From positions 62,001 through 126,000 of the forward strand of contig JAMLIN010000002.1 of NCBI GenBank assembly GCA_023954135.1: a stretch of DNA of 64,000 nucleotides, in the 5' to 3' direction. This document shows positions 1 to 9,686 of the stretch, one piece after another. Under the pieces are notes generated by a model. That model did no database searches, was not told the origin of the DNA, and saw only the letters and a list, made by a program, of their open reading frames with translations. Numbering within the stretch: the first letter of the stretch is position 1; each line of letters starts with the position of its first letter. A program made the translations under genes and the position numbers. The stretch comes from Burkholderiaceae bacterium. Its GTDB lineage: Bacteria; Pseudomonadota; Gammaproteobacteria; Burkholderiales; Burkholderiaceae_E.

Positions 1-464
1 CCAGCGCGATGGTGTGCTGGCTCTTCGTGGGATCCAGCATCTTCTCCGCCGCCTTCGCGCTGCTGGGCGGCCAGGAGCTGATCAACCAGTGGGTGATGGG
101 GATGGACCTGACCCCGGTGCAGTTCATGATCCTGGCGCAGGTGGTGATCTTCCTGCTCGGCTGGCCGCTGGAGTGGACCGAGATCATCATCATCTTCATG
201 CCGATCTTCCTGCCGCTGCTCTCGCACTTCCAGATCGATCCGCTCTTCTTCGGGCTGCTGGTCGCCCTGAACCTGCAGACGGCGTTCCTGTCGCCGCCGG
301 TGGCGATGTCGGCCTTCTACCTGAAGGGCGTTTCGCCACCGCATGTAACGCTCAACCAGATCTTCCTCGGCATGATGCCGTTCATGGTGATCCAGGTCAT
401 CGCCATCGTCATCCTCTACACTTTCCCTGGAATCGGACTCTGGTTGCCGAACGTGCTGTATTGA
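1..464 (+). CDS. TRAP transporter large permease (DctM family), C-terminal part
   Basis: The 5' end is cut by the window; about 153 C-terminal residues remain, ending in TGA at 462-464. The protein is very hydrophobic, with at least three membrane segments. The stretch LEWTEIIIIFMPIFLPLL and the motif NLQTAFLSPPVAMSAFYLKG are typical of the end of the DctM subunit of tripartite ATP-independent periplasmic transporters, which couple sodium import to uptake of carboxylates and similar solutes. The partner genes (solute-binding protein, small permease) must lie upstream of the window. The substrate cannot be inferred. A palindromic repeat starts directly after the stop codon. Confidence 0.9.
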   Translation, partial: SAMVCWLFVGSSIFSAAFALLGGQELINQWVMGMDLTPVQFMILAQVVIFLLGWPLEWTEIIIIFMPIFLPLLSHFQIDPLFFGLLVALNLQTAFLSPPVAMSAFYLKGVSPPHVTLNQIFLGMMPFMVIQVIAIVILYTFPGIGLWLPNVLY

Positions 465-518
465 TGTGAAACGACCCCCACGCTCGCAGTCGCTCGCTTC
501 GGGAGGCCGGGCGCCACC
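465..518 (+). repeat. Family C palindromic repeat, copy C1
   Basis: About 50 bases starting with GTGAAACGACCCCCACGCTC and continuing with a GC-rich palindromic run. The reverse complement of 24506-24553 matches it with only a few differences, including the GAAACGACCCCCACGCTCGC start and the CCGGGCGCCAC end. It begins right after the TRAP permease stop and runs up to the GTG start of putA, so it also forms the putA leader. Confidence 0.7.
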
Positions 519-521
519 GAC

Positions 522-3500
522 GTGCTGACGAACCCGGTGCAGAGCCCCTTGCGCGCCGCGATCACCGCCGCCTGCCGGGCTGCGGAAGGCGCGCAGGTGG
601 CGATGCTGCTGCCGCAGGCGCGCCTTCCCGCGGACGTCGCCGACGCGACGCAGCGGCTTGCCTGCCGGCTCGCCGGCCGGTTGCGGGAGCGGCAGGCCGG
701 CGGCAGGGCCGGCATGGTGCAGAACCTGCTTCAGGAGTTTTCCCTGTCCTCCCAGGAAGGCGTGGCGCTGATGTGCCTCGCGGAGGCCCTGTTGCGCATT
801 CCGGACCGGAACACGCGCGATGCGCTCATCCGGGACAAGATCGGTGCCGGCGACTGGCAGGCACACCTCGGCAAGAGCCCTTCCCCGTTCGTCAATGCCG
901 CTGCCTGGGGTCTGATGCTCACCGGCCGGCTGGTCGCCACCCATGAGGAAGCCGGCCTCGGCCAGGCGCTCCACCGCCTGCTTGCCCGCGGTGGAGAGCC
1001 GGTCGTGCGCAAGGGCGTCGATCTTGCGATGCGGCTCATGGGCGAGCATTTCGTCGCCGGCGAGACGATCGCGCAGGCCATCGCCAACGCCGCGCGCATG
1101 GAAGCGAAGGGCTTTCGCTATTCGTACGACATGCTCGGCGAGGCGGCGCTCACCGATGCCGATGCGCGGCGCTACCTCGCGGCCTACGAGGAAGCCATCC
1201 ACGCGATCGGCAAGGCGGCGGGAGGCAGGGGAATCCATGAAGGCCCCGGCATCTCGATCAAGCTCTCGGCACTGCATCCGCGCTATTGCCGCGCCCAGCG
1301 CGAGCGCGTCATGGCCGAACTCTATCCCCGCCTGTACTCGCTGGCACAACTCGTCAGGCGCCATGACATCGGCCTGAACATCGATGCCGAGGAAGCCGAC
1401 CGGCTCGACATCTCGCTCGATCTGCTCGAGCGCCTGTGCCATGAACCGTCGCTGGCGGGCTGGAACGGCATCGGCTTCGTCATCCAGGCCTACCAGAAGC
1501 GCTGTCCCCCGCTCGTCGACTGGCTCGTCGACCTCGCCCGGCGCAGCGGCCATCGCCTGATGATCCGCCTGGTGAAGGGCGCCTACTGGGATTCCGAGAT
1601 CAAGCGCACCCAGGTCGACGGCCTCGAGGACTATCCGGTCTACACCCGCAAGGCTCACACCGACCTGTCGTACATTGCCTGCGCCCGCCGGCTACTGGCC
1701 GCGCCGGACGCCGTCTTTCCGCAGTTCGCCACCCACAACGCGCATACCCTCGCGGCGATCCACCATCTCGCCGGACCGCGGTTCCATGATGGCAGCTACG
1801 AGTTCCAGTGCCTGCACGGAATGGGCGAGCCCCTGTATGAGCAGGTCGTCGGTTCGGCTGCCGCCGGCGGGCTCGGCCGACCATGCCGCATCTATGCGCC
1901 GGTCGGAAGCCACGAAACCCTGCTCGCCTACCTGGTCCGCAGGCTGCTCGAGAACGGCGCCAATACTTCCTTCGTCAATCGCATCGCCGACCGCAGCCAG
2001 CCGATCGAATCGCTCGTCGAGGACCCGGTGGACACGGTCGAAGCGATGGCGATCGTCGAAGGCGTGCCCGGCCGGCCCCATCCGCGCATTCCACTGCCGC
2101 GCGATCTCCATCCGGATCGGGCCAATTCGCTCGGACTGGACCTGAACGACGAACGATGCATCGCCTCGATCACGCACGAAGCCGCGCGATCGGACCGCGA
2201 CTGGAAAGCACGGCCGACGCTCGCCGCCGCACGACCGGATCCCGCCAGCCCGACGCGGGCCGTACGCAATCCGGCGCATCGGGAGGATGTGGTGGGCGAG
2301 GCGCAGGATGCCACCCTCGATGAGGTCGACCTCGCCCTGCGGGCCGCCGCCGACGCCTTCGCAGGCTGGCGGGCGATGACCGCCGGCGAGCGAGCCGACA
2401 TCCTGCTGCGCGCCGCCGGGACGCTGGAAGCGCGCATGCAGCCCCTGATCGGGCTGCTGGTGCGGGAGTCCGGCAAGACCTTCGCCAACGCGGTGGCCGA
2501 AGTGCGCGAGGCGGTCGACTTCCTGCGCTACTACGCGGCGGGCGCCCGCGCCGGCCTGCGCGAGGACGACTGCCAGCCCCGAGGCCCTGTCGTGTGCATC
2601 AGCCCCTGGAACTTCCCGCTGGCGATCTTCACCGGCCAGGTCGCGGCCGCGCTCGCGGCCGGCAACACGGTGCTCGTCAAGCCGGCCGAGCAGACGCCGC
2701 TGATCGCGGCGCAGGCCGTCGAGATCCTGCAGGCGGCCGGCCTGCCGCCCGGCGTGCTGCAGCTGTTGCCTGGGCCGGGAGAAACCGTCGGCGCCGCGCT
2801 GGCGGCCGATCCGCGAGTCCAGGCCGTGCTGTTCACCGGGTCGACCCAGGTGGCCCGCATCCTGCAGCGGACGCTCGCCGCCCGCCTCGATGCCCGCGAT
2901 CGCCCGGTGCCGCTGATCGCCGAGACGGGCGGCCAGAACGCCATGATCGTCGATTCCTCGGCACTCCTCGAGCAGGTCATCGATGACGTCGTCGGGTCGG
3001 CCTTCGACAGCGCCGGCCAGCGATGCTCCGCCTTGCGGATCCTGTGCCTGCAACGCGAGATCGCCGAACCCGCGATCGAGATGCTCGAAGGCGCGATGCG
3101 CGAACGCACGATGGGCGATCCGCGGCACCTGTGCGTCGACATCGGCCCGGTGATCGACGACGAGGCGAAGCAGTCGCTGGAGGGGCACATCGCCACCATG
3201 CGCGCCCGGGGGCGCCGGGTGTTCCAGGCCCATCGCCCGCATGGCGAAGGTGCCGCCCATGGCTGCTTCGTGCCGCCCACCCTGATCGAGATCGAGCGCA
3301 TCGACGAGCTCGAAGGCGAAGTCTTCGGTCCCGTGCTCCATGTCCTGCGGTATTCGCGCAACGACCTGGACTCCCTGCTCGACCGGATCGATGCAACGGG
3401 CTACGGGCTTACGCTCGGGGTGCACTCGCGCATCGACGAGACCATAGAGCGAATCGTCGGCCGCGCCCGGGTGGGCAATGTCTACGTCAACCGCAACATG

Positions 3501-4205
3501 GTGGGCGCCGTCGTAGGGGTCCAGCCTTTCGGCGGCGAGGGGCTGTCGGGTACCGGACCGAAGGCCGGTGGCCCCCTCTATCTGCGTCGCCTGCTTTCGC
3601 GAGCGCCCCGGGACATTCTCGTCGACGCGACCGCCGATAATGTCCCGCCGAACGGATCGCTGGCCGCCCTCGCCCGCTGGAGCCGCGACGGCGCAGCGCC
3701 GGACCCGGATCTGTCCGCGACCTGCGAGCGCTTCGCCGCACTGTCGTCATCCATGGGCGAACGCCTGCTCGACGGGCCGACCGGCGAGCGCAATACATGG
3801 CGGGTCGCTCCCCGCCGGGAAATCCTGTGCCTGGCATCGAGCGCGCCGGACCTGCTCTGCCAGCTGGCCGCCGTCCTCGCGGTGGGCTCCCGTCCCGCCT
3901 GGCCCGATACGTCTTCGGCCCGTACGCTCGCCGACGGCCTGCCGATCGAGCTTCGGAATGCGATCCGCTGGGTCGCCGACTGGAGCCGAGAGGGCGGTTT
4001 CACGGCAGCGATACATCACGGCGATCCCGCATCGCTGCTGGAGGCCGGCCGGCGCCTCGCCGAGCGCCCGGGACCGATCATCGACCTGCAGGGCCTGCGG
4101 CCGGGCGAGCGCGACGTCGCGCTGGAGCGGCTGATCGTCGAGCGCAGCCTGAGCGTCAACACCGCGGCAGCCGGCGGCAACGCGAGCCTGATGACGATCG
4201 GCTGA
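522..4205 (+). CDS. putA: Bifunctional proline dehydrogenase / pyrroline-5-carboxylate dehydrogenase PutA
   Basis: 1227 residues, from a GTG start. It oxidises proline to glutamate in two steps using FAD and then NAD. The proline dehydrogenase barrel spans roughly residues 170-480, with ISIKLSALHPRY, RLVKGAYWDSEIKR, FATHNAHT and CLHGMGEPLYEQV. The aldehyde dehydrogenase domain spans roughly 570-1030, with SPWNFPLAIFTGQVAAALA, Glu801 in ETGGQN and the catalytic Cys835 in GQRCSALRIL. A C-terminal domain of about 190 residues follows, as in long type-B PutA. No N-terminal ribbon-helix-helix is seen, so it is unlikely to bind DNA as E. coli PutA does. The start is uncertain because the leader is a repeat (C1) with no clear ribosome site; the N-terminal residues SPLRAAITAA look family-like, which supports this start. 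Confidence 0.95.
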   Translation: MLTNPVQSPLRAAITAACRAAEGAQVAMLLPQARLPADVADATQRLACRLAGRLRERQAGGRAGMVQNLLQEFSLSSQEGVALMCLAEALLRIPDRNTRDALIRDKIGAGDWQAHLGKSPSPFVNAAAWGLMLTGRLVATHEEAGLGQALHRLLARGGEPVVRKGVDLAMRLMGEHFVAGETIAQAIANAARMEAKGFRYSYDMLGEAALTDADARRYLAAYEEAIHAIGKAAGGRGIHEGPGISIKLSALHPRYCRAQRERVMAELYPRLYSLAQLVRRHDIGLNIDAEEADRLDISLDLLERLCHEPSLAGWNGIGFVIQAYQKRCPPLVDWLVDLARRSGHRLMIRLVKGAYWDSEIKRTQVDGLEDYPVYTRKAHTDLSYIACARRLLAAPDAVFPQFATHNAHTLAAIHHLAGPRFHDGSYEFQCLHGMGEPLYEQVVGSAAAGGLGRPCRIYAPVGSHETLLAYLVRRLLENGANTSFVNRIADRSQPIESLVEDPVDTVEAMAIVEGVPGRPHPRIPLPRDLHPDRANSLGLDLNDERCIASITHEAARSDRDWKARPTLAAARPDPASPTRAVRNPAHREDVVGEAQDATLDEVDLALRAAADAFAGWRAMTAGERADILLRAAGTLEARMQPLIGLLVRESGKTFANAVAEVREAVDFLRYYAAGARAGLREDDCQPRGPVVCISPWNFPLAIFTGQVAAALAAGNTVLVKPAEQTPLIAAQAVEILQAAGLPPGVLQLLPGPGETVGAALAADPRVQAVLFTGSTQVARILQRTLAARLDARDRPVPLIAETGGQNAMIVDSSALLEQVIDDVVGSAFDSAGQRCSALRILCLQREIAEPAIEMLEGAMRERTMGDPRHLCVDIGPVIDDEAKQSLEGHIATMRARGRRVFQAHRPHGEGAAHGCFVPPTLIEIERIDELEGEVFGPVLHVLRYSRNDLDSLLDRIDATGYGLTLGVHSRIDETIERIVGRARVGNVYVNRNMVGAVVGVQPFGGEGLSGTGPKAGGPLYLRRLLSRAPRDILVDATADNVPPNGSLAALARWSRDGAAPDPDLSATCERFAALSSSMGERLLDGPTGERNTWRVAPRREILCLASSAPDLLCQLAAVLAVGSRPAWPDTSSARTLADGLPIELRNAIRWVADWSREGGFTAAIHHGDPASLLEAGRRLAERPGPIIDLQGLRPGERDVALERLIVERSLSVNTAAAGGNASLMTIG

Positions 4206-4238
4206 GCCACAGCGGCGCGGGGGCCCCGGCCCGGATCG

Positions 4239-5483
4239 CTATGCCCTGCTGCCCGCCTGTGCCGGAAGTGCCGCCCGCCTGCGACTCTGCATCCACCATT
4301 CCTGGCCGAGAGTCAGGATGACGGTCAGGCTCATGAAGATCACCGCAGCCCAGAAGATGCCTTCGAACATCCCCCGGTCCAGGAGCCAGCCGAACATCAC
4401 CGGCCCGACCGTGCCGCCGATGTTGAATCCGGTCATGACGATGCCGAAGGTCTTGCCTTCGGCGCCCGCGGGAGCCGCCGCGCGCACGAGCATGTCCCGC
4501 GAAGGCGCGATGACCCCGGTGAGGAATCCGGCCAGGCCGAGCAGGACGACGAGCGCGCCGCCGGCGAGCGGTACCGTGGCGATGACCGCGATCACCACGG
4601 CGGCCGCGGCAAAGGCTCCGGCGGCCACGAAGCCGTGGTGCTGCGTGCGGTCGGCCAGCAGGCCGCCCGCGAGGACGCCGAAGGCGCTCGCGAAGAGGAA
4701 CGCCGTCAGCCCGGTGTTCGCCCAGGACAGCGGGACGCCGAAACCCTGCACCAGCGCGCTGACGGAGAACTTGTCGATCGCTCCGACGGAGAGGCTCAGC
4801 AGCACGAACAGCAGCGTGAGGATCATGATCATCGGCGTGAACGCCAGCGTCCAGGAAACGCCCCCGCCCGGCCGGGCGGCCGCCCCCGGCGTGGTGGTCG
4901 CGGCGGTCCGCGCACCGCCAGGCAACGGGGCGCCCGAGGTCGGCATCCACATCACCAGGATCGCCAGCGCGCCGACCAGGGTGGCGACGAGGAAGGCACC
5001 CTCGATGCTGGCCACTGCGGCGACCGTCAGGAGCAGTGCCGGCGCGATCGCGCCGCCGAGGTAGCCCGCGAAAGTGTGGATCGAGAACGCGCGCCCCATC
5101 GTTTCGGAAGGGATGCCCTTCGAGAGCAGCGCATAGTCGGCAGGGTGGTAGACGCCGTTGGCGACGCCGGCAAGGACCATCGCCACCAGCAGCAATGCGT
5201 AGCTCGGCGCGATCGCCAGCAGGAGGAAGCTGGCGCTGCCCAGCCCCAGGGCGCAAAGCAGCATCCGGCGTGCCCCGTAGCGGTCGACCGCGAAGCCGAG
5301 CGGTGCCTGCACCAGTGTCGAGACCACGTTGAACACGCTGAGCGCGAAGCCCAGTTCGACGAAGCCCACGCCCAGCCTCGCCGGCAGCAGGGGCAGAAGC
5401 GCCGGGATGACCATGATGTGGAAGTGGCTCACGAGGTGAGCGGCGGACACCTGCGGCAGCAGGCCGATGGAAGGACGCGACAC
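4239..5483 (-). CDS. MFS transporter
   Basis: 414 residues with about twelve hydrophobic segments, from a GTG start. The protein belongs to the major facilitator superfamily. The loop 2-3 signature appears as GFAVDRYGARRMLL, and the segment GVANGVYHPADYALLSKGIP resembles fosmidomycin-resistance-like and related drug/metabolite carriers. It converges with putA, with 33 bases between the stop codons. The substrate cannot be told from sequence. Nothing links it clearly to proline use apart from adjacency. Confidence 0.88.
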   Translation of the reverse strand: MSRPSIGLLPQVSAAHLVSHFHIMVIPALLPLLPARLGVGFVELGFALSVFNVVSTLVQAPLGFAVDRYGARRMLLCALGLGSASFLLLAIAPSYALLLVAMVLAGVANGVYHPADYALLSKGIPSETMGRAFSIHTFAGYLGGAIAPALLLTVAAVASIEGAFLVATLVGALAILVMWMPTSGAPLPGGARTAATTTPGAAARPGGGVSWTLAFTPMIMILTLLFVLLSLSVGAIDKFSVSALVQGFGVPLSWANTGLTAFLFASAFGVLAGGLLADRTQHHGFVAAGAFAAAAVVIAVIATVPLAGGALVVLLGLAGFLTGVIAPSRDMLVRAAAPAGAEGKTFGIVMTGFNIGGTVGPVMFGWLLDRGMFEGIFWAAVIFMSLTVILTLGQEWWMQSRRRAALPAQAGSRA

Positions 5484-5575
5484 GGTGGACAGGCCATCTT
5501 CGGGGGAAGCTGCCCATCCTACCCTTTCATGCGGAAACGTTCAGGGACGAGGCTCGGACGGAATATGGCCCTTCC

Positions 5576-6097
5576 TCAGCAGTGGGCAGTCCCGGGCTCG
5601 GCGAGCAGCGCGTGGTAGTGCGGGATCCGCAGGAGCGCATGGCCGGCGCTGGCCTCCCGGATCTGGTTGCGGCTCCCGCCGAACACTCGCGTTTCGCTGA
5701 ACCCGCGCGCCCCGCCCTTCCCACGGAACACCCAGGCGAAGCACTGCGTGCCACGTTCGATGTCGGGATCGGTATCGTCGGCGACGCCCGTGTTCGCGAC
5801 CGCCAGATCGGCATCGCTGTGCCTCAGCGCACCTTCGGCCATGGCCAGAGCCACCGGCTCGCTGGTGAGATTGTGCCGTTCGATCAGATCCGGTGGCACC
5901 CCGAGGCAGCGCTGCTTGGAGGCGGGATCGTAGACCACGAAAGCCGATTCGAGCACCTTGCCGGCCCCGGGCACCTCCGCGAGCCGGGCGGCGATCAGCC
6001 CCGCTGTGCAGGATTCCGCGGTCACCAGCACGAGGCCGTGGCTTCGCAGGTAGGCTGCGATTCTCCGGGCGGGGTGCGATTCGACATCATGTTCCAT
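5576..6097 (-). CDS. CinA C-terminal domain protein (NMN deamidase-like)
   Basis: 173 residues corresponding to the stand-alone C-terminal domain of CinA (PncC type), which in E. coli converts nicotinamide mononucleotide to nicotinate mononucleotide. The hallmark VTAESCTAGLIAARLAEVPG lies at about residues 25-44. It is followed by ESAFVVYDPASKQRCLGV and ANTGVADDTDPDIERGTQCF; the usual TGxAGP motif is changed here to TGVADD. The reading frame stays open far upstream, but homology begins only at this ATG (MEHDVESHPARRI). It lies 38 bases downstream of the LysR gene on the same strand. Confidence 0.85.
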   Translation of the reverse strand: MEHDVESHPARRIAAYLRSHGLVLVTAESCTAGLIAARLAEVPGAGKVLESAFVVYDPASKQRCLGVPPDLIERHNLTSEPVALAMAEGALRHSDADLAVANTGVADDTDPDIERGTQCFAWVFRGKGGARGFSETRVFGGSRNQIREASAGHALLRIPHYHALLAEPGTAHC

Positions 6098-6135
6098 GCC
6101 GGCCTTGCGGCAAGTCGCGGGCCCGTCGTCGAAAC

Positions 6136-7080
6136 TCAGGCGGACGACTGACCCGGTGGGATCCCGCCCAGGAAGGCGGCCTCCCGCAGCAGCCAGTCCC
6201 GGAACGCCGTCATTTGCGGCGAGCCGGCGCTCTCGGGCCGGTATACGATGTAGTAGGCCAGCCCGGAAACCAGCCGGATCTCCGGGAACAGCCGCAGCAC
6301 GCGGCCCGCGGCAAGATCGTCGCGAGCCATCACGCTGCGCGCGAGCGCCACGCCCCGGCCCTCGATCGCGGCCTGCAGGACCGCCGCGGAGTTGTTGATC
6401 CTCAGGCCGCGCGATGTGGACACGCTCGTCACCTTCATCGCCCGAAACCACGTTTCCCAGGTCGGAAAGCCGGCATGGCCATCCATCGAGAGGTCGTGGA
6501 TCAGGGTGATGCATGCGAGGTCGTCCGGCGTGCGCAGCGGCCGGCTTCGCTCGAGCAGCTCGGGTGAGCACACCGGGTACATCTCCTCGTCCATCAGCTT
6601 TTCCGCGGTCAGCCCTGGCCAGGCACCGGTACCGTAGCGCACGCCGATATCCACCCGTTGCGCCACGAAATCCACCGGCTTGAGGTGGGTCTCGAGGCGT
6701 ACGTCCGTGTCGGGACATGCGGCCTGGAATCGCTCGAAGCGCGGCAGGAGCCACTTGGCGGCAAAGGCCGGGCTGACGGTGACGGTCAGCACGCTGTCGG
6801 CCGCCTGCTCCCTGAGTCGTTCCAGGCCTTCGCTCAATCTGTCGAACCCCGCCCGGATCTCGGGCAGGGCGCGCAAGGCCGCCTCCGTGGCGACGAGCCG
6901 GGTCCGGCCGCTGGTGCTGCGCACGAACAGGGGCATGCCGAGCCACTCCTCCAGGCCGCGGACCGACTGGCCCACCGCCGCGGGCGTGACGTTGAGCTCC
7001 GCGGCCGCGGCCGAGAAGCTTCGGTGGCGTGCGCTGGCCTCGAAAGCCCGCAAGGCGTTGAGGTGCACGAGAGGCTTCAT
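6136..7080 (-). CDS. LysR-type transcriptional regulator (GcvA-like)
   Basis: 314 residues. The N-terminal winged helix-turn-helix spans residues 5-65 (LNALRAFEASARHRSFSAAA, then ELNVTPAAVGQSVRGLEEWL). The C-terminal substrate-binding domain is of the GcvA/AmpR type, with VTVSPAFAAKWLLPRF and VDIGVRYGTGAWPGL. It is divergent from the zinc alcohol dehydrogenase at 7319, with 238 bases between the starts. This is the usual layout for a LysR regulator acting on its divergent neighbour, here possibly the dehydrogenase plus the MFS gene behind it. The inducer is unknown. Confidence 0.92.
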   Translation of the reverse strand: MKPLVHLNALRAFEASARHRSFSAAAAELNVTPAAVGQSVRGLEEWLGMPLFVRSTSGRTRLVATEAALRALPEIRAGFDRLSEGLERLREQAADSVLTVTVSPAFAAKWLLPRFERFQAACPDTDVRLETHLKPVDFVAQRVDIGVRYGTGAWPGLTAEKLMDEEMYPVCSPELLERSRPLRTPDDLACITLIHDLSMDGHAGFPTWETWFRAMKVTSVSTSRGLRINNSAAVLQAAIEGRGVALARSVMARDDLAAGRVLRLFPEIRLVSGLAYYIVYRPESAGSPQMTAFRDWLLREAAFLGGIPPGQSSA

Positions 7081-7318
7081 GGCGAGAAAGCTTTTCTTTC
7101 AGAGATGGAAACTTTATCTCATTCGCCCCAGCATCATCGACCATGAACAATCCGTCTGCTCGTGCTCGTCGAGCCTCGCAGATGGATACGGTCGATGCCG
7201 GAGGAGTACCCTCTTCTCGTTGCGGACGATCCCTGCGCCACGGTACGTTTCGAGATCGGGCATCCGGCGTGTCGACAAACCTGGCCGACACTTGCCAACG
7301 GGGCGGAACATCGTAGAC

Positions 7319-8359
7319 ATGGAGACAGGGAATACCTATCGGGCGATGCAGGTCGCCCGCCCTGGTGTACTCGAACTCGTGGAACGGGAGATACCGCAGC
7401 CGGGCGTCGGCGAGGTGCTGATCCGGGTGGAGGCCTGTGGCGTCTGCGGGGCCGACGCCGCCGACATCGAAAGAGCCGGCATCGCCGGACAGCCGCCGCG
7501 GGTTCCCGGCCACGAGGTGGTCGGACGTATCGTGGCGCTCGGCGCCCATGTCCCATCGATCTGGAAGCTCGGGCAGCGCGTGGGCGTGGGCCGGCTCGGC
7601 GGCCACTGCAACGAATGCAGCCAGTGCCGCCGGGGGCGTTTCCAGCTCTGCCAGGACCAGCCCGTCGTCGGCGTCACCTGCGACGGTGGCTACGCCGAGA
7701 TGATGCTGGCGCGCGCTACCGGGCTGGTGGCGATCCCCGACGAGCTGAGCCCGGAGGAAGCCGCGCCGATCCTGTGCGCCGGTATCGCCACCTTCAACGC
7801 GCTCAGGAAGTGCGGCGCCCAGGCGGGCGACACGGTGGCGATCGTCGGGATCGGCGGCCTCGGGCACATGGCGCTGCAATATGCGCGCCGCATGGGTTTC
7901 AGGGTGATCGCGATCGGACGCGGCGGCGACATCGCCGACGATGCCCTGGCGCTGGGCGCGCACGTCTACATCGACAACCGCGAGGAGGATGCCGTCGCCA
8001 GGCTCCAGGACATCGGCGGCGCGCAAGCCATCGTGACCATGATCGACCATGCCGACACGGTATCGGCGCTGCTGCCGGGACTGGCGCCCGAGGGGCGCCT
8101 CGTCCTGCTCAACCCCGGCAGGCAGCCGCTGCAGATCCCCGCGGGCCTCCTGGTCGGCGGCCAGCGCAGCATCCTCGGATCGATCACCGGCACGCCCTTC
8201 GAGAACGAAAGGGCGCTGAACTTCAGCGTGCTGGTGGATGTACGGCCGAGAATCGAGGTCATGCCGCTCGAGAAGGCGGACGAGGCCCGCCGGAGGCTGA
8301 AGTCCGGCGATGCCAGATTCCGCATGGTCCTGGGCATTGCGAGTCCGCACCGAACATGA
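7319..8359 (+). CDS. Zinc-dependent alcohol dehydrogenase
   Basis: 346 residues of the medium-chain dehydrogenase family. The catalytic zinc site includes Cys40 in EACGVCGAD and His65-Glu66 in PGHEVVG. The structural zinc lobe uses Cys97, Cys100, Cys103 and Cys111 (HCNECSQCRRGRFQLC). The nucleotide-binding fold has VAIVGIGGLGHMALQYARR near residue 175. ATG 7319 was chosen because homology starts at YRAMQVARPGVLEL; a longer open frame upstream covers the LysR promoter region. It is the first gene of a likely two-gene unit with the MFS carrier at 8406 and is probably controlled by the divergent LysR. Confidence 0.9.
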   Translation: METGNTYRAMQVARPGVLELVEREIPQPGVGEVLIRVEACGVCGADAADIERAGIAGQPPRVPGHEVVGRIVALGAHVPSIWKLGQRVGVGRLGGHCNECSQCRRGRFQLCQDQPVVGVTCDGGYAEMMLARATGLVAIPDELSPEEAAPILCAGIATFNALRKCGAQAGDTVAIVGIGGLGHMALQYARRMGFRVIAIGRGGDIADDALALGAHVYIDNREEDAVARLQDIGGAQAIVTMIDHADTVSALLPGLAPEGRLVLLNPGRQPLQIPAGLLVGGQRSILGSITGTPFENERALNFSVLVDVRPRIEVMPLEKADEARRRLKSGDARFRMVLGIASPHRT

Positions 8360-8405
8360 TTCCATCGCCCCTCGACGAAGGGCCTTCCATCCCACCCCGA
8401 CAGAA

Positions 8406-9650
8406 ATGACCGACACCAGCAGCGCTACGATGAGCGGCTCCTCCGCCGTACTGCCCGAGAGGATCCAGAACGGCAACATATGGCGACTGGCCATCGCGCA
8501 GGCGCTGGCGGGCGCGAACTCGGTGGTCGTCTACGCCACGGGAGCCATCGTCGGGAACATGCTCGCCCCGTCACCGGTGCTGGCGACCCTGCCCGTCTCC
8601 ATCTTCGTGGTGGGCATGGCGGCATGCATCCTTCCCGCAGGCGCGATCGCCCGGCGCCACGGCCGGCTCGCCGCCTTCCTGGCCGGGACCGGCGCCGGCG
8701 TGCTGGCCGGGCTGGTGGCGACGCTCGCCGTCATCATGGGCTCGTTCTGGCTCTTCTGCCTGGCGACGTTCTTCGGCGGGGGCTATGCGGCCGTCGTGCT
8801 GCAGTTCCGCTTCGCCGCCGCCGATGGCGTCGAGCCGAAGCGGCGGGCCCGCGCGCTGTCGCTCGTCATGGCCGGAGGCGTTGCCGCCGGCGTGGTCGGA
8901 CCGCAGCTGGTGACCTGGACGATGGATCTGTGGCCGCCCTACATGTTCGCGGCCACCTTCGTGGTCCAGGCCCTGGTGGCGGTGCTCTCGGCGATCATCC
9001 TGCTGGGGGTGCGCCTGCCCATGCCGACGGCGGGGGAGATCGCGGGCGGGCGCCCGCTTGCCGTGATCGTTCGGCAGCCGCGCTTCGTCGCCGCCGTGAT
9101 CTGCGGTGCGGTGTCCTACCTGGTGATGAACTTCCTCATGACGGCCGCGCCGCTGGCGATGCACCTCTGCGGGCATTCGCAGGAAACCGCCAATCTCGGC
9201 CTGCAGTGGCACGTGATCGCGATGTTCGCGCCGAGCTTCTTCACGGGCAGCCTCATCACGCGCTTCGGCGCCGGCCGCGTCGTGACCGTGGGTCTCGTCC
9301 TGATCGGCGCATCCGCCGTCGTGGGGCTCGGCGGCATCGACGTGGTGCACTTCTGGTGGTCGCTGATCCTGCTGGGCCTGGGCTGGAACTTCGGCTTCCT
9401 CGGCGCTTCGTCCATGGTGCTGGAATGTCATCGTCCCGAGGAGAAGACGCGCGTGCAGTCGCTCAACGACTTCATCGTCTTCGGCCTGATGGCGGCCGGG
9501 TCGTTCGCATCCGGCGGTCTGCTGGCCGCCTACGACTGGAATACCGTGCTGTGGGTGTCCTTCGTGCCGTTGCTGCTTGCCGTCGTGGCGCTGGCCGTCG
9601 CGGTGAGAAGGAACGCCACCGGTGCCGTCGGGCGTGGTGGCGCCGCATAA
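8406..9650 (+). CDS. MFS transporter
   Basis: 414 residues from ATG 8406 (MTDTSSATMSG), with twelve predicted membrane spans. The loop 2-3 signature appears as GAIARRHGRLAAFLAG, and later segments include FGAGRVVTVGLVLIGASAV and LGWNFGFLGASSMVLECHRP. It resembles the YncB/uncharacterised MFS carriers often found with oxidoreductases. It starts 46 bases after the alcohol dehydrogenase stop, so co-transcription is likely. The substrate is unknown. Confidence 0.88.
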   Translation: MTDTSSATMSGSSAVLPERIQNGNIWRLAIAQALAGANSVVVYATGAIVGNMLAPSPVLATLPVSIFVVGMAACILPAGAIARRHGRLAAFLAGTGAGVLAGLVATLAVIMGSFWLFCLATFFGGGYAAVVLQFRFAAADGVEPKRRARALSLVMAGGVAAGVVGPQLVTWTMDLWPPYMFAATFVVQALVAVLSAIILLGVRLPMPTAGEIAGGRPLAVIVRQPRFVAAVICGAVSYLVMNFLMTAAPLAMHLCGHSQETANLGLQWHVIAMFAPSFFTGSLITRFGAGRVVTVGLVLIGASAVVGLGGIDVVHFWWSLILLGLGWNFGFLGASSMVLECHRPEEKTRVQSLNDFIVFGLMAAGSFASGGLLAAYDWNTVLWVSFVPLLLAVVALAVAVRRNATGAVGRGGAA

Positions 9651-9686
9651 GGGGCGAGGAGTCGCGGACGGATCCGGAGGCCATTC

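Noticed and set aside
4206..4238. A terminator between putA and the convergent MFS gene
   Set aside because: There is a GC-rich palindrome but no T tract on either strand.
5576..8494. A 972-codon open frame on the minus strand
   Set aside because: Only its last 173 codons show homology (CinA domain). The rest runs antisense to the alcohol dehydrogenase and through the LysR gene in another frame, a GC-rich coding shadow.
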